Below, one piece after another: positions 51,074 through 62,721 of a stretch of 64,000 nucleotides of DNA. The stretch is from positions 496,001 to 560,000 of the forward strand of contig JAZGTN010000228.1 of assembly GCA_037783415.1 (NCBI GenBank). Reading direction: 5' to 3'. Every line of letters starts with the position of its first letter. Position 1 is the first letter of the stretch. The position numbers and the translations under genes are program-made. The notes under the pieces are model-generated. The model searched no databases, was not told the DNA's origin, and saw only the letters and a list, made by a program, of their open reading frames with translations. The stretch comes from Leptasterias polaris. Its lineage: Eukaryota; Echinodermata; Asteroidea; Forcipulatida; Asteriidae.

Positions 51074-54000
51074 CTGTTGAAAACAATCACAATGACATTG
51101 AAATTGGTTTTTACAAAAGTTGGGAATAACGTTAAGTAGACGCTATGTAAAAATTAAGAAATTACGTTGACTTGTTGTTAAAAAATGTTTGCCAGGATTT
51201 GGGTTTACATTTTATAAATTCAACTCAACTTCACGGTTATTTACATACTTAACATTAACTAGAAGAAAACAAACAAAAACCGATCATAACAATATCCACA
51301 GAGAAGTCGAACACAAGTTAAAATGAAGACTAGTTTAATTTAGAAAAAAAATAAAAAATACTTTATAACAAACAAATATAAGGACAGATAAAGACATATT
51401 AATCAAGTGAATCAAAGAACATAAAGAACATTTGCTGAATCAAAGAACATAAAAGATCATACATCAATCATAGAACATAACGGTACAATATGACAGTGAG
51501 CTTTCAAGCGAAAACAACTAAAGCAAATATAGATATGTATTGTTGGTCAGTTGTACTTCATACTTATATTTCAAAGGTAATTAATTATATCAAACGAGGT
51601 CCATTTACCTTGAAAACAAAGTAAGCGCTGACGCAGTAGCACAGCACAGCAAAAAGTCTGAGACCAAGCGTAACTCCAAAGTAGACGTATCGCAAGCCCC
51701 GCCGGTCATACTGCATGCACTCCCCTGTCTTGTCGCACGACTTCTGCCAGAACAAACACTGGGTTTCAAGTGCAGCACCGTAGATGATTGGAGCTGGTAT
51801 AAAACCTGTAGAGAGATGTAAAGAGGTATTGGTATGATATTATTTTAGTCACAATGGGATAGATTGTGCAAGTCTAACTAGAACTCAAACATCGACGGAT
51901 TTTTTTCTCTTGAAGACTCCAAGTTTCTCCACAGTTTATCAGAAGTTTGGGGTTAACAACACTTCTATAAGAAGCATTTAAACCGTACACTTTCCATTTC
52001 CCTTTCTTCTCCACCTACATTTTTGGGGGGAAATATTGATTTCTTACTCCATCTTGGAGCATATTTATTGGTCCAAAGTTTGGCTTTAAAAAAACCTCCC
52101 GGCTCAGAATTGACCTCAATTCAGGACCCACGGGGATTTGACCTACGGGTCAGACTGACCAGATTTGTATTTAATTTTATTTAAACAAATTGAGAGTTTA
52201 CTCAGATTTCGCGGCATGTTGGTCCTTTCTGGGTAATTCAGACACACATTCCGGGTCACACTGACCCATAAATGAGTCAGGCCTAACAGAACCCGGACTC
52301 GGGTCTGATCAGAAAGTTTTAAGAGTATCCGGGCGGGGGGGGCACATGTAAAACGGGGGGAAAATAGAAGCCTCCAAACTTTGAGTATGGGACTGGATAA
52401 ATGATTTATCCCGTCTCGTCTTCTGGGTATGTATTTGTTTATCCGTCGTTGGTACAGTAATTGTTGAGGTAGGCAACGGGAAGTTGACCACAAATTAGTC
52501 GTGCAAACATTATTACTATTATCATTATTATTACTTTTTATTTGACCATTTATCAAAGTACAAAACATACAATATACAAATAACTTAAATGCACAGAACA
52601 AAGGGTCCTTTTGGCTGGTAAGCAATTTGCAACAGCTCATTATATTTTCGGCGAAAACGGTGACGAGTTATTGAGTTTGTTTTTTTTACTTCTTAATAAT
52701 AATAATATTAATAATAACGAAAACTTATATAGTGCCAAAGTCCGCCTAAAAGACGCTCAAGGCGCTTCACAGAGAAACAATTTAAAAATGATAAGGCAAA
52801 GTGTTTTTTGGCCTTACCATTTTTAAAACCAAAACAACAATACATTTGAAAAAAGACACTAATTTTTTGTTTTAAACATCCCCAAAACATGGACCAGCCA
52901 AGAGCAGAAGCAAACAAATTACAATTTGAGTAAACTTAAACTTAAACCACACAGTAACCATATTCTGGAAGGCAGTACACTCATTTAAAAAAACATGTAG
53001 GTCTTCAAAAGGGTCTTGAAGGAAGCAACGGATGTGGATGAGGAAATTTCAGTCGGCAGGCAGTTCCAAAGTGAAGTGTCCCTCGACGGTTCATAACTTT
53101 GCATGCGTAATACTCTTCTAAGGGGCCATGCTAAAGTGCGCCATATTATTGGCTTGGACGGTTCCACGCACAACAGGTCATGTCCCCCGACGTGTTCATA
53201 CCTTCGCGTGCGTGATACTCTTGACGGGGCCATGCTAAAGTGCGCCCTCTTGGCTTATTTGTTTAAACCGAGATAATTGTGTAAAATACATTTTTATAAA
53301 ACACATTTTTGTTCTGGTGTCACAAATCTTTTGTTAAATTAATGTTAAATTTGTTAAGGGGTATACTTTTGTGTAAGAGGAAAACAGTGTGTTAAAAGTA
53401 CGGGTACATTTGATTACATAATTAATTAATTTATAATTGTAATTATGATTTTGGGAGCACCCTCTGCCACATGCCGGGCATGGTATATAAGCCAGGAGTT
53501 TCATTTCAAATTGGAATAATCATAATTGAATTGTTGCCAACAGTTACTACTATAGTAGCGACCAAACCCCCTTTTTTACCTGAACTTTAACATGAACGAC
53601 GAGTTGTGAGTTGATGCCTTGATGGCAGAGACGACACACAATGATACAATAAAGAGTATAAGTGCGTCACAGGTCGATGCGCATGCTCCTTTGGTTGCAA
53701 AATTGGAAGAAGACTCGACGGGGAAGCTGTTTTGAGTTTGGTTGATGCACTTGCAGTCCTGGTACACCTGTTGTTAAATGGTAACATTATGTTGACTTGC
53801 ACACGATTTAACGGGAGATGAGTTGTTTCGTGTGTAAGACGACTACTGGTGCGTCATTAATGTACCGGTATGCAAAATCAAAGCACACACGCACACATAG
53901 AGTAATACAAAAAATAAAAAAAGTAAAAAACAACAACAACAGCGACAGCGGCAGCGGCAGCGGCAGCGACAATACAAAATAAAAACAATACAAATTACAC

Positions 54001-55996
54001 TTGTGCCTTACGATTTTACTCTCGCAATAAATACTTTAATTCATTTTACAAAATGGTGTCATGTTTGATTAGCGGATTAGATAATCTTAGATTTGAAACT
54101 GTTACCTACCGTGGTATTGTATGGGTCTGAAGATATAGACTCACAACCCGCATAGCACGCCGTTGCGTACGTCACTCCGTCGGCACCACAGACCGGAGAG
54201 TAAACGCCATCTTCGCATATGCAGTCCATGTTACAAGGTGCGTTGATATCAAAGCTGTAATGATCAATTACCGCTATAAAAAATTAAAGGGGGAAGTCAG
54301 CATTTCAATAACGCTGACAGTCGGTCTGGGCTATAATCTTCGAAATCATTCAAGAAAGGTCATAAATTCAAAAACTTATAACTTTACCTTTAACCCTATC
54401 AGAGGCACTACTTTTCACGAGCGTATTTTCCAACGTTCCTGAGCGTATTGTTTTTTATTAAACGGGCCACAAATCTTCATTCCCCTAGTTTAACATGTTT
54501 AAGTTAAACAAAATCGATGGAACCAAGTTTAAGTAAACGGTTGCAATTATGATTGTTTTTTATTAAGATGGCCATAGATAAAATAGGTTGTGATGTTCAG
54601 ATACAGCGACAGTCAAGTGCAAAATATGGTGGGGCATTATTCCCCCTGTCCTGATTTATAGGGTTGCGCCTGCTAACATGTCCGCACCACTGACTTATCG
54701 AAAAGAGACATACCTTGTCCCATCATTCAATTGACTATTCAATCCATACTCCGTCGTCAGCCCAGCAATGTTGTCGTTTTGGCAACCAATGATTGTTAAT
54801 ACAGCAAACCCAACTACCGTCAGGCTGTTCAAAATTATGGTCAGAACGACAAATCTTCGCTGGCTGCCGGCGACCCTTGTTGTTAATATACCACCAAGCA
54901 TTACTCCGATTACAGTACCAGGCATAATTGTGAAACCTGTACAAAGATTTAGAGAAAGTTGGATAGGTTAAATGGAAATAATTCATTTATGCGGCTGTGT
55001 TGTGTATCGGTGTAATTCTGTCAAGCATTGCATTCCATCAACATTATTTTCTCCCGGAAATGAATGCCTCTTGAATATGCACTGAGGCACATAAATGAAC
55101 GAATGCTTTTGTTTAATATCAATATAATAACACTATGAAATAGGATCGGGGCTTTTGTCACACTACAGCACTGACTCTTTATCTTCCTTTCTTTAGACTG
55201 CTGTACTGTATATAAACCTTGGTTGAAGTTGTTTTTTCTTCATTGAACTCTTATGAAGTAGTTGTTGCTACGAAAGCTCATGCAGATATTGATGTATTAC
55301 TAGTTAGTCACTTAAGGGCTAAATTTCATTTTCTTGTTTGCAATTTTCTGACTAACACGGCTGCCCACCACTTAATATTTAGATTTATTAACGTGAAATC
55401 TAAAAGCTTTCATTCACTTAAAATACAATGAATGTAGGCCTATGTGTGAATTGGTAATTAGTTTTCTGGTGTCAAAGTCTCTTCGGTGCTTAGAGTTTTC
55501 CACGTTAAAGATTCTTTTCGGCAGAGGGTAGTAATTTTGATTCATTTATCGACGTTGTTACCACCTTTCTATATAGACGATGTGACCTCTGACGTCATTT
55601 GAAAATCATAACATGATGCGCGCGCATGTCGCCGGGCAAAACCTTTGTGTACTTGACAGCCAGCTAGAAAGTACACGCAATATTACCATGACTACGCGTC
55701 TTTTTGCCCGGCGGAACATGACTTGGACAACAGACTTGTCAACAGAGGGCGGTTTGAATGTAAACAGAGGTCACATCGTCTATATACAGCTGTAATTGCC
55801 AACATGGACTCTAAGTGAACTGAACTGACTTAATGGAACGTATGCGGTTTAGCAAATCTATATTAAGTGTTAACTTGCATTATTCTCAAAATATTGTGTT
55901 GCATTTTATATTGCAAAATATTGTGTTGCACTTATAGTAGCGGAGTGTGCGCGGATAATTATGTCCTTATTGTTTTTTTAAGCCCTCTATAAAACC

Positions 55997-56033
<37 letters not shown>

Positions 56034-56829
56034 TACCCAATAAGATACCAGCTCTTGATGGAAGAACGGCGAACTCGTACTGGGTGTATTTTGCTATAAA
56101 CACAGCTGATCCAGAGAATGCCATCATAGAACCACAATGGCCCATTGTTGCAGTCATGAAGGTACTGTTGGTTACAAGGCGCCATAACGATCCTAGAAAC
56201 TCTAGAAACTCACATTTTGGAAAGTTTTAATTAAAGTAAAAAAAAAATAAAACATTAAGATAGTAATTTCGAAAGAATGACATGCACTTAATTAAATAAA
56301 ATGCAGTTCTAAATACATCAATTTTTGGGTCACATAACTATAGATTCACTACAAATAAAACTAGTTTTTCCAGAACAAGAAGTGAGTTCAACTGTCTATT
56401 CTGTATATTTTAAATACAGCAATTGACTGTTTGAGACATTGGCAGACTTACCCTTGATTACGACCAATGTATTTTTGGATAACTTGCTGTAAGCATGTGT
56501 TTCGGTGTTAGGCATCCCCATCCCACCACCCGACGGCCTGCCCCTCTTTATCAATACCTTGCAGCACTCTGGTGCCCCGGTAAAACAGAAGTAGGACTTG
56601 GGTTTCTCCATCTTTCTCGGGAAAAAGAAGAAAGGGGCGGAGCAAACCAACAAAATAAAGCCGTAGATGATAAATCCAAGCCACCAGGCCCCATGCCATT
56701 GGGGATCACGGGGGTTAAGACCAAGCTCAGATGCGTCTGTCTTGTAGAAGTCGGTAAATATTGACAGACAAAAACTGCTAATTGAAAACCCCATCAGGGC
56801 CGAGACCGTAAACGGAAGAAACATAAGTG
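50990..56829 (-). CDS. OATP/SLCO-family organic anion transporter, 3' half (partial)
   Basis: Seven minus-strand exons were chained by splice sites and phase: 56829-56452, 56201-56037, 54936-54714, 54254-54110, 53767-53580, 51805-51609 and 51073-50990. They give the OATP signatures: FYKTD...WHGAWWLGF and FFFFPRKM in the middle of the protein, later helices, the Kazal-like extracellular loop with paired cysteines, and the PAPIIYGA segment before the last helix. OATPs are 12-helix plasma-membrane carriers of large organic anions. The exons upstream lie outside the window. One small exon (expected phase 2 in, 1 out; 65 bp if like other OATPs) between 53580 and 51805 was not found. The gene converges on the CUB/LDLa gene. 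Confidence 0.85.
51609..51805 (-). CDS. OATP exon: loop and last transmembrane helix
   Basis: 197 bp, phase 1 in, 0 out. GFIPAPIIYGAALETQCLFW and KSCDKTGECMQYD match the conserved OATP PAPIxxGA...C..W segment, followed by a hydrophobic helix (FGVTLGLRLFAVLCYCVSAY). Confidence 0.9.
52085..52330. repeat. Cluster of GGGTCA / TGACCC words
   Basis: Many direct and inverted half-words (GACCTACGGGTCAGACTGACC, CCGGGTCACACTGACCC) without a fixed period. Similar clusters are at 29099-29360, 36780-36845 and 37740-37840. Confidence 0.6.
52690..53240 (-). mobile_element. 5'-truncated L2-like LINE 3' end
   Basis: A minus-strand frame (53233-52985) ends SLWNCLPTEISSSTSVASF then KTLLKTYMFF, the C-terminus of CR1/L2-type LINEs. 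The 3' end reads GCGCCTTGAGCGTC...CACTATATAAG then (TTATTA)n, shared with the LINE at 59130 and the SINEs. Lies in the OATP intron where an exon is missing. Confidence 0.75.
53580..53767 (-). CDS. OATP exon: end of Kazal loop and a transmembrane helix
   Basis: 188 bp, phase 0 in, 2 out. VYQDCKCINQTQNSFPVESS, ACASTCDALILFIVSLCVVS: the conserved C-x-C and C..C of the large loop, then a helix. Confidence 0.85.
54110..54254 (-). CDS. OATP exon: Kazal-like extracellular domain
   Basis: 145 bp, phase 2 in, 0 out. CNMDCICEDGVYSPVCGADG then VTYATACYAGCES: the Kazal pattern (PVCGxDGxTY..AC.AGC) typical of the fifth extracellular loop of OATPs. Confidence 0.95.
54714..54936 (-). CDS. OATP exon: transmembrane helices before the Kazal loop
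   Basis: 223 bp, phase 1 in, 2 out. FTIMPGTVIGVMLGGILTTR, VLTIILNSLTVVGFAVLTII, GCQNDNIAGLT: matches the OATP G..G...GG pattern and the C..x.IAG start of the loop. Confidence 0.92.
55570..55786. repeat. MITE-like element with 22-bp perfect inverted ends
   Basis: TATATAGACGATGTGACCTC(TG) at the left and its exact inverse at the right, plus an inner inverted pair (GCCGGGCAAAA / TTTTTGCCCGGC). About 217 bp, in an OATP intron. Confidence 0.85.
55998..56034. repeat. (TTA)n microsatellite
   Basis: About eleven ATT units immediately next to the donor of the OATP exon at 56037-56201. Confidence 0.9.
56037..56201 (-). CDS. OATP exon: transmembrane segment
   Basis: 165 bp, phase 1-1. FLGSLWRLVTNSTFMTATMG, GSAVFIAKYTQYEFAVLPSR, AGILLG: matches the OATP R.L.TN..F.........FLPKY...QF..S...A..L.G segment. 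Confidence 0.92.
56452..56829 (-). CDS. OATP exon: signature region and central cytoplasmic loop (5'-most found)
   Basis: 378 bp, phase 1-1. MFLPFTVSALMGFSISSFCL, IFTDFYKTD, DPQWHGAWWLGFIIYGFI, FFFFPRKMEKPK: the OATP family signature around D..W.GAWWLGF. The last third is a basic, serine-rich loop. A CTCTCT-rich tract precedes the acceptor. Confidence 0.95.
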
Positions 56830-57725
56830 CTGGAAGGGAACGAGAGAGAGAGAGAGAGGGGGGAGGGGGAGAGAGAAAACAAGTATTAAACAATAATATA
56901 AAAAGGTCGATTACTGCACATAGCTAAACATGGGTTTTCTCGGTCAAATTCGGCAAATGAGCAGCCGATTTAATGTTCGTGCGTTCGAATAATAAAGCTA
57001 TTTTGCCTCCCAGTTTTTACTGAGTTTCAAATTCAGAATTCGGGCATTCAATTTCGTTTTGAGGCATTCAAATTCCTTTAGCACTGTGTTCAATTTAGCA
57101 TATCGTCGATCTTTTTCGTGACGCACAATATTCATTCAACTTTATTTATAGCAATTCTGGTTCGACTGGAGATTTTTACTGATTAAATTGTTTTCAATTT
57201 CGTAAAGAGGCAATCAATTTCGCTAATTGAGAAATCAGATAAGTACGTTAAAGAAATGCGAATAAACAGATGAAGTGTACTAGGCAACTGTTTTGTATCT
57301 TCACTTTAATTCAGGCAAACCTTGTTTTCTTTATTTATGTTTCCGGTAGATTTTACATGGGGCCCATTAGGTTTTTTCGTCTTCTTTTTTTCTACGTTTA
57401 ACTTATTTTTTTCTTCTTATTATTATTATTATTTTATATATATATTTTTTTTGGGGGGGGATCTTTATTTGTTAACTGACCAAGACCTAATTTTGTATTG
57501 TGTTTGAATGGGGTGTTTCTTTATGTTTTTCCTGGTTTCTTATTGTTTATGTTGTTTCTTCCTCAACCATCAATCTGTTGGCGTGCCAGACATCTTGGCA
57601 TATATTTTGGGATATGGTTGTACCACTGCATGCACTTTACTTTGGTGATGACATCAGCGCTCCAAATGGATGCTTGTAGAAGGAGATCGCACCTCCACTG
57701 CTGCATGTTCATTCCTGTTGCCACT

Positions 57726-57895
57726 CAGGTAACCCAAGGATGCGTTTAACTGCAGCCTTGCATGCAGAGTGTGCCATCTCCGTGCTGTTCATGAATGAGT
57801 AGGAAGGGAGGCGCTTCAGCTGGATCATTGGGTTGGCAACTTCAGGGAGTTGGGCTCACACGCGAGGCCTCGCATTGGCGCACATGGGGTGGATA
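57726..57895 (-). pseudogene. Transposase C-terminal (DDE) fragment
   Basis: Minus-strand frame: PEVANPMIQLKRLPSYS then HSACKAAVKRILGLPEWQQE and stop, resembling the LP.YSP.LNPIE..FS..K..V end of IS630-type DDE domains; the NPIE part is mutated. Continues the fragment at 62722-63523. Confidence 0.7.
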
Positions 57896-58689
57896 GTCTA
57901 GTCAATCTATGGTTTGACCTAGACAACAATGCAACAGAAATGATTTATTTTTGCAAGTGTCTCTTGTAGCCCTCCAAAACAACATATCAAAAAGGTAGAA
58001 AAAGGGAAGTAGGGGAAATATGCCTAATTTGCATAAATAAACAATGACTGCTTTTGCCTCTATTTTCATTAATATATGTACGCACACCCTCTAATGCTAG
58101 TAGACATTTTTTTTTCCACACAAAATTTCCATGGGTATGGTCACTACATATTCTCCAAACCCATATGAGCAAGACAAAAATCCATGTTGGCTGCCATTTT
58201 TAAGATGGCCGCCATTTTCCCGCCCAAATAAAATTCTCACTAGTTAGTCAGATAAATCTGATTTGAATGACCACTGCGCTAATGTTTCAGACTCGGTGGT
58301 TTGACATTTTTCTACAGTGTTTATCACTAGTAATCCCAATTTACAATTTCCACTTATGCCAAATGTATTCGAATAAACAATTGTCAACTTTATTACACTT
58401 CCAGGAATCATTCAAAAGTAACTCTAACTTGCATGCAGTGTTTAAACAATTGAGAGGTTGAATTTCCCATCAAAGGGAAAAGCTGCAATAAAGTGTATGA
58501 CCCTCAAATGTAATAATAAATTAGTTTATCCCAGTTACAGAAAAATTACAATTAAGAATTGTGCATAGATTTAAATAGGTATGCAGAGATTTTGCTGATA
58601 TTCAAGGTATGAAAAACGATGAATTTATATAAAATTGCTGTAACACTGCCCAGATGACTTGGTTTTAAGAGTTGTGTGAACTAAAATAG

Positions 58690-59020
58690 GGCATCCCAGG
58701 TAGCATTCCCATATGGGTCTCATATGGGCCAACAAATATATTGGCCCCATTTGGGTTAACCCATATGGGCCCCTGCTGATCATGCAACCGGGATTCATAT
58801 GGGGCCCATGGGTAGGCCCAGATAACCCATATGGGTCCCTAATGGGCTCCATATAGGTTGGTCCGGATAACGAGTCTGGGATACGTCTGGGCTACATCTG
58901 GGGGCCCATCTGGGTTATTCCATATGTGCATTATCTGGGATTCGAATGGGCATTCTGGGCCAAAATTAGGGGTCCATGTTGGTGGCGTACATATGGGGCC
59001 CATATGGGCTAGCCCAGATA
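58690..59020. repeat. CCCATATGGG word cluster
   Basis: Over ten copies of CCATATGGG(C/T) or close variants in about 330 bp, no fixed spacing. Inner part of the long-inverted-repeat element. Confidence 0.8.
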
Positions 59021-59119
59021 GCCTTATAATTTATTCAAGTAATTATTTAATGTTAATGAGAAGTCTAATTATATGAACAATTACATGTATACTAATCTAC
59101 AATACCACTAAATACAAAC

Positions 59120-61210
59120 ATATATACATATAATAATAATAATAAAGAACACTTATATAGCGCCGGTATCCGCCTTTAAAAAAAGGCGCTCATGGCGCTT
59201 GAGGAACAAAAATAAAAATTAGGACTGTGGATTGTGTGAGTATGCTTGTTTGAACAGGTGAGATTTTAAGTTTCTCTTGAATGTTGTGATGGATAGAGAT
59301 GATTTGACAGTCAGTGGGAGTTGGTTCCACACTCGGGCTGATGCTGCAGAAAATGACCTGTTGCCCCAAAGAGTGGACGTTCTGGGCTGATGAAGCATCA
59401 TGAGCTCATTAGAACGCAGTCCGGTGTATGCTGAGGTGTATGGGTGGATGAGATTGATGAGGTATTCTGGTGCATTATTGTGAAGGACTTTGTAAACGAA
59501 TATGCCAAGTTTGTACTGAATTCTGTGTGATATTGGAAGCCAATGGAGATCCTGTAATACAGGAGTGATGCGGGAATATTTACTTGTGAGAGAGACTAGT
59601 CTGGCGGCGATGTTTTGTAGACGCTGCAGACGATTCAGTTGATTTTTCTTGATGTCGTAAAGTAGCGATTTGCCCATGTCAATTTTGGAAGTGATGAAAG
59701 CGTGATCCAGAATGTATGTGGTGTGTTTATTAAGGTACTTCCGTTTGTGTCCAATGTTACGGGTGGACATGCAGACTGATCTAGAGATTGTTGTCACATG
59801 GGGTTCCATGGATAGCGATGAACCAAAGATAATGCCTAGATTACGGACTTGAGTGGATGGTATAACGGATGAATCGCCAATCCTAATAGATGGAATATGA
59901 ACTTTAGATGATTGCTGCTTTGAACCTATGATGATAAATTCTGTCTTTTGATTGTTAATCTTAAGCCAGTTTTGTGCCATCCAGGAACATACTTCATCAA
60001 CGCATACTTCCATCTGATGGATTACTAGATTGACCTTATGTTGTTGAGGGTCTATTGACAGATACAGCTGGATATCGTCTGCATAACAATGATAAGATAT
60101 GCCATGCTGTTGAATAATATTACCAAGTGGGGTTGTGTACAATGAGAACAACACAGGTCCAAGGACTGATCCCTGTGGTAGCCCAAAATTAACAGATACA
60201 GTAGGAGAGGTTGACTCATTAATGCGTACAAACTGTGATCGATCTTTAAGATAAAATTTGAACCAGTCTAATGCAACTCCATCTATCCCAATACGAGATT
60301 TGAGGCGGTGAAATAATGTGGCATGGTCAACTGTATCAAATGCTGCTGATAAATCAAGCAGCACGAGTAATGATATCTTGCGGTTGTCCAAAGCAAGCAA
60401 CCTGTCATTTCGGATTTTGAGTGTGGCTGACTCAACGCTGTGGTTGGCGCGGAAAGCAGATTGATTCTGGTCATGCAGGTTGTTCTCAATTAGGAAAGAT
60501 GAAAGTTGCATTAAGACTACTCTCTCCATGGTTTTACTGAGAAGTGAAAGATTAGAGACTGGTCTATAATTCTTCATTTCATCTTTGTTTAGATTGAACT
60601 TCTTTAGCAACGGTCGAATTTGGGCAACTTTCAAAACATCTGGGACACCACTATGCAGTAAACTGGCATTGATGATGTCAGTAAAAACCGGGATAAGTAA
60701 GGTTGAGCATTTATTAAACAAAGACGAAGGAATGGGGTCTAGTTTGCAGGATTTAGATGATGATTTCTTGAGAATGTTCGAAACATCGTCACCTGTCACT
60801 TGCTGGAATGATGTGAGATGATGTGTGGCAGAGACCCGTTCCTCATTGAAATGATTGTCTGTAGCATGCTGGTAACCACTGTGAATGTTCCGGATCTTCT
60901 CAGTGAAGAAGGAGCAGAACTCATTGGCCAGTTCATCATCATTTTGACGTGCAGGGAGGGGGGATACACGACACCTGTGAAGTAGTCGGTCAGTAAGTTT
61001 GAACAGTTGCTTTTGATCTTTAGCATTAGCAAGAAACAGCTCCCTGTAGTAGATTGACTTGGCTGTTGTCATCATGTGATTGACCTTTTGCTTTTGTTCT
61101 TGATAGAGCTTTCGGTCAACTTCAAGTCGTGATCGTCTCCATACGATATAATACTCGTTATAATATGGTGTAAAAGTATATACCTTTCCATACATGGCAT
61201 GTATTATATA
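59120..61210 (-). mobile_element. L2-like LINE, 5'-truncated, open RT frame
   Basis: Minus strand: starts inside the linker after the endonuclease (near 61140), then RT, short 3'UTR, and the end GCGCCATGAGCGCC...GGCGCTATATAAGTG with (TTA)n at 59130. Inserted in the long-inverted-repeat element. Confidence 0.9.
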
Positions 61211-61219
61211 TATAGACAA
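59219..61219 (-). CDS. Reverse transcriptase of the L2-like LINE (partial ORF2)
   Basis: About 640 element codons without stop: [60 protein letters not shown], and the catalytic YADDIQLYL, then the C-terminal ...RVWNQLPLTVKSS. The first ~26 residues at the 5' edge are host sequence. No endonuclease, so not autonomous. Confidence 0.9.
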   Translation of the reverse strand: MSIYIIHAMYGKVYTFTPYYNEYYIVWRRSRLEVDRKLYQEQKQKVNHMMTTAKSIYYRELFLANAKDQKQLFKLTDRLLHRCRVSPLPARQNDDELANEFCSFFTEKIRNIHSGYQHATDNHFNEERVSATHHLTSFQQVTGDDVSNILKKSSSKSCKLDPIPSSLFNKCSTLLIPVFTDIINASLLHSGVPDVLKVAQIRPLLKKFNLNKDEMKNYRPVSNLSLLSKTMERVVLMQLSSFLIENNLHDQNQSAFRANHSVESATLKIRNDRLLALDNRKISLLVLLDLSAAFDTVDHATLFHRLKSRIGIDGVALDWFKFYLKDRSQFVRINESTSPTVSVNFGLPQGSVLGPVLFSLYTTPLGNIIQQHGISYHCYADDIQLYLSIDPQQHKVNLVIHQMEVCVDEVCSWMAQNWLKINNQKTEFIIIGSKQQSSKVHIPSIRIGDSSVIPSTQVRNLGIIFGSSLSMEPHVTTISRSVCMSTRNIGHKRKYLNKHTTYILDHAFITSKIDMGKSLLYDIKKNQLNRLQRLQNIAARLVSLTSKYSRITPVLQDLHWLPISHRIQYKLGIFVYKVLHNNAPEYLINLIHPYTSAYTGLRSNELMMLHQPRTSTLWGNRSFSAASARVWNQLPLTVKSSLSITTFKRNLKSHLFKQAYSHNPQS

Positions 61220-61849
61220 GGAACTGAAGACTTACAGTCCTGGTTAACAGGGTTTTTTTTTATTTATTAAAAGTGTCAATAATTTAATTAGCATGTTTTA
61301 AATGAAAGCGTCTAATTGTAAAGTTTATGTTTGTAATTTTCTGAAAGGCAAATATCTTACCAAAAATACATAAACAACTTTACAGAGCTGAATTTCACAA
61401 ACTTGTTATAACAAATTATTAATGAAAACACATTATGGGTTTGCCCCGATCTTTGCATATTCTACCACCAAAGCTTGCTTAGGTCGTTCTTATAGGATAA
61501 CCAAATTAACTTTTTTCATTACTGCCAACAAGGGATTGCTTGTAGGTAATTCCTATTCTTATTTGGGCATTTCCATAATTGTTTCCCCCAGGTTTGTCCG
61601 GAGGAAATTACAAAACCAATTGGAATGATCATAAACTCTTGGGCTTGCTAAACTAAACAAATATATTATAAACTAGAATATTAACCCCGTAATGGCTAAG
61701 GTCTCCCATCTTTCTTTGAATAATCTTTGCCCAGGTCTTTTTAAAACGACACCCAAATGAGCCTTCCTGCCCATATGGGATTGTCCATATTTTTCCATAT
61801 TTGATCTTTAGGATATGCAGCCCATATGGGAATGCCCAGGTTTCCCCAT

Positions 61850-62190
61850 ATAATAATAATAATAACTAGTTTTTATATAGCGCATTTTACAACAACGTAT
61901 CAACGTGCTTTACATTAGTGCCCTGGTCATTGGGCCAATAACATTCCTTTAATCTTTCTCAGCTCCCTTGGGAGTATACAGCCCGAGCTGCCGCGGCGTT
62001 CCGAAGCGTTTTCATACACAATATCAACCTCTACCCTCACAGGTACCCATTTACCACTGGGTGAAGAGAAGCAATCATAGTAAAGCATCTTGTTCAAGGA
62101 CACAAGTGTAATGACCGGGATTCGAACCTAACATTCTGATGACTTAATAACCACCAGAACTTGAATTTGATGCTCTAAACCACGCGGGCC
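61850..62190 (-). mobile_element. SINE with tRNA-like head
   Basis: Minus-strand head near 62190-62105 (GGTTTAGAGCATC, box GGTTCGAATCCC), body with a different middle from the 28095 SINE, 3' end GCGCTATATAAAA then (TTATTA)n. Lies between CCATATGGG clusters. Confidence 0.75.
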
Positions 62191-62721
62191 AATGCATATT
62201 TTGCCCATATGATACTCATATGGGCCAATTTTTATTCTGCCCATATGGGATTGCCCACATTTTCCCCATATTCTACCCATATGGGCCCTTTCATATTCTG
62301 CCCATATGGGCTAGCCCATGTTTTCCCCTTATAATACCCATATGTGTTACTTGGTGGAAAATAGATTGTACTTACATTCAGGTTAACTAGCAATAATTTG
62401 AGTTTGGCGTGAAAATGGCGGCCATCTTTGATTTGTTCTTGCTCATATGGGATTGGAGAATATGTAGTGACCATACCCGTGGAAATATTGTGGACAAAAA
62501 TAAGATTTCTACTAGCATTAGAGGGTGTGCGTACATATATTACTGAAAATAGAGGCAAAAGCCATTTTTGTATTTATGCAATTTAGGCATATTTCCCCTA
62601 CTTTCCTTTTCTACTTTTTTGATATGTTGTTTTGGAGGGATTCAAGAGACACTTGCAAAACAAATCATTTCTGTTGTAATTGTCTAGGTCAAGCCATTTT
62701 TGGAGTTTAGATTGACTAGAC

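Larger units (their letters stand above)
57896..62721. mobile_element. Long-terminal-inverted-repeat element with CATATGGG-rich interior
   Basis: About 57896-58225 and 62400-62721 are inverted copies (~325 bp); outer ends GTCTAGTCAATCTA / TAGATTGACTAGAC; flanked by TA on both sides. Shared phrases include GGGGAAATATGCCTAA, GTACGCACACCCTCTAATGC and ATGGCCGCCATTTT. The interior holds palindromic CCCATATGGG words (58690-59020, 61765-61850, 62195-62345), an L2-like LINE and a SINE. No own transposase is visible, so non-autonomous. Confidence 0.85.

Noticed and set aside
52143..52640. 165-codon minus-strand frame in the OATP intron where an exon is missing
   Set aside because: It crosses GGGTCA repeats and (TTATTA)-type DNA and has no OATP-like segment.
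59219..61219. Host reverse transcriptase or telomerase gene
   Set aside because: Motif order, truncated 5' end and tandem-repeat tail are those of an L2-like LINE.
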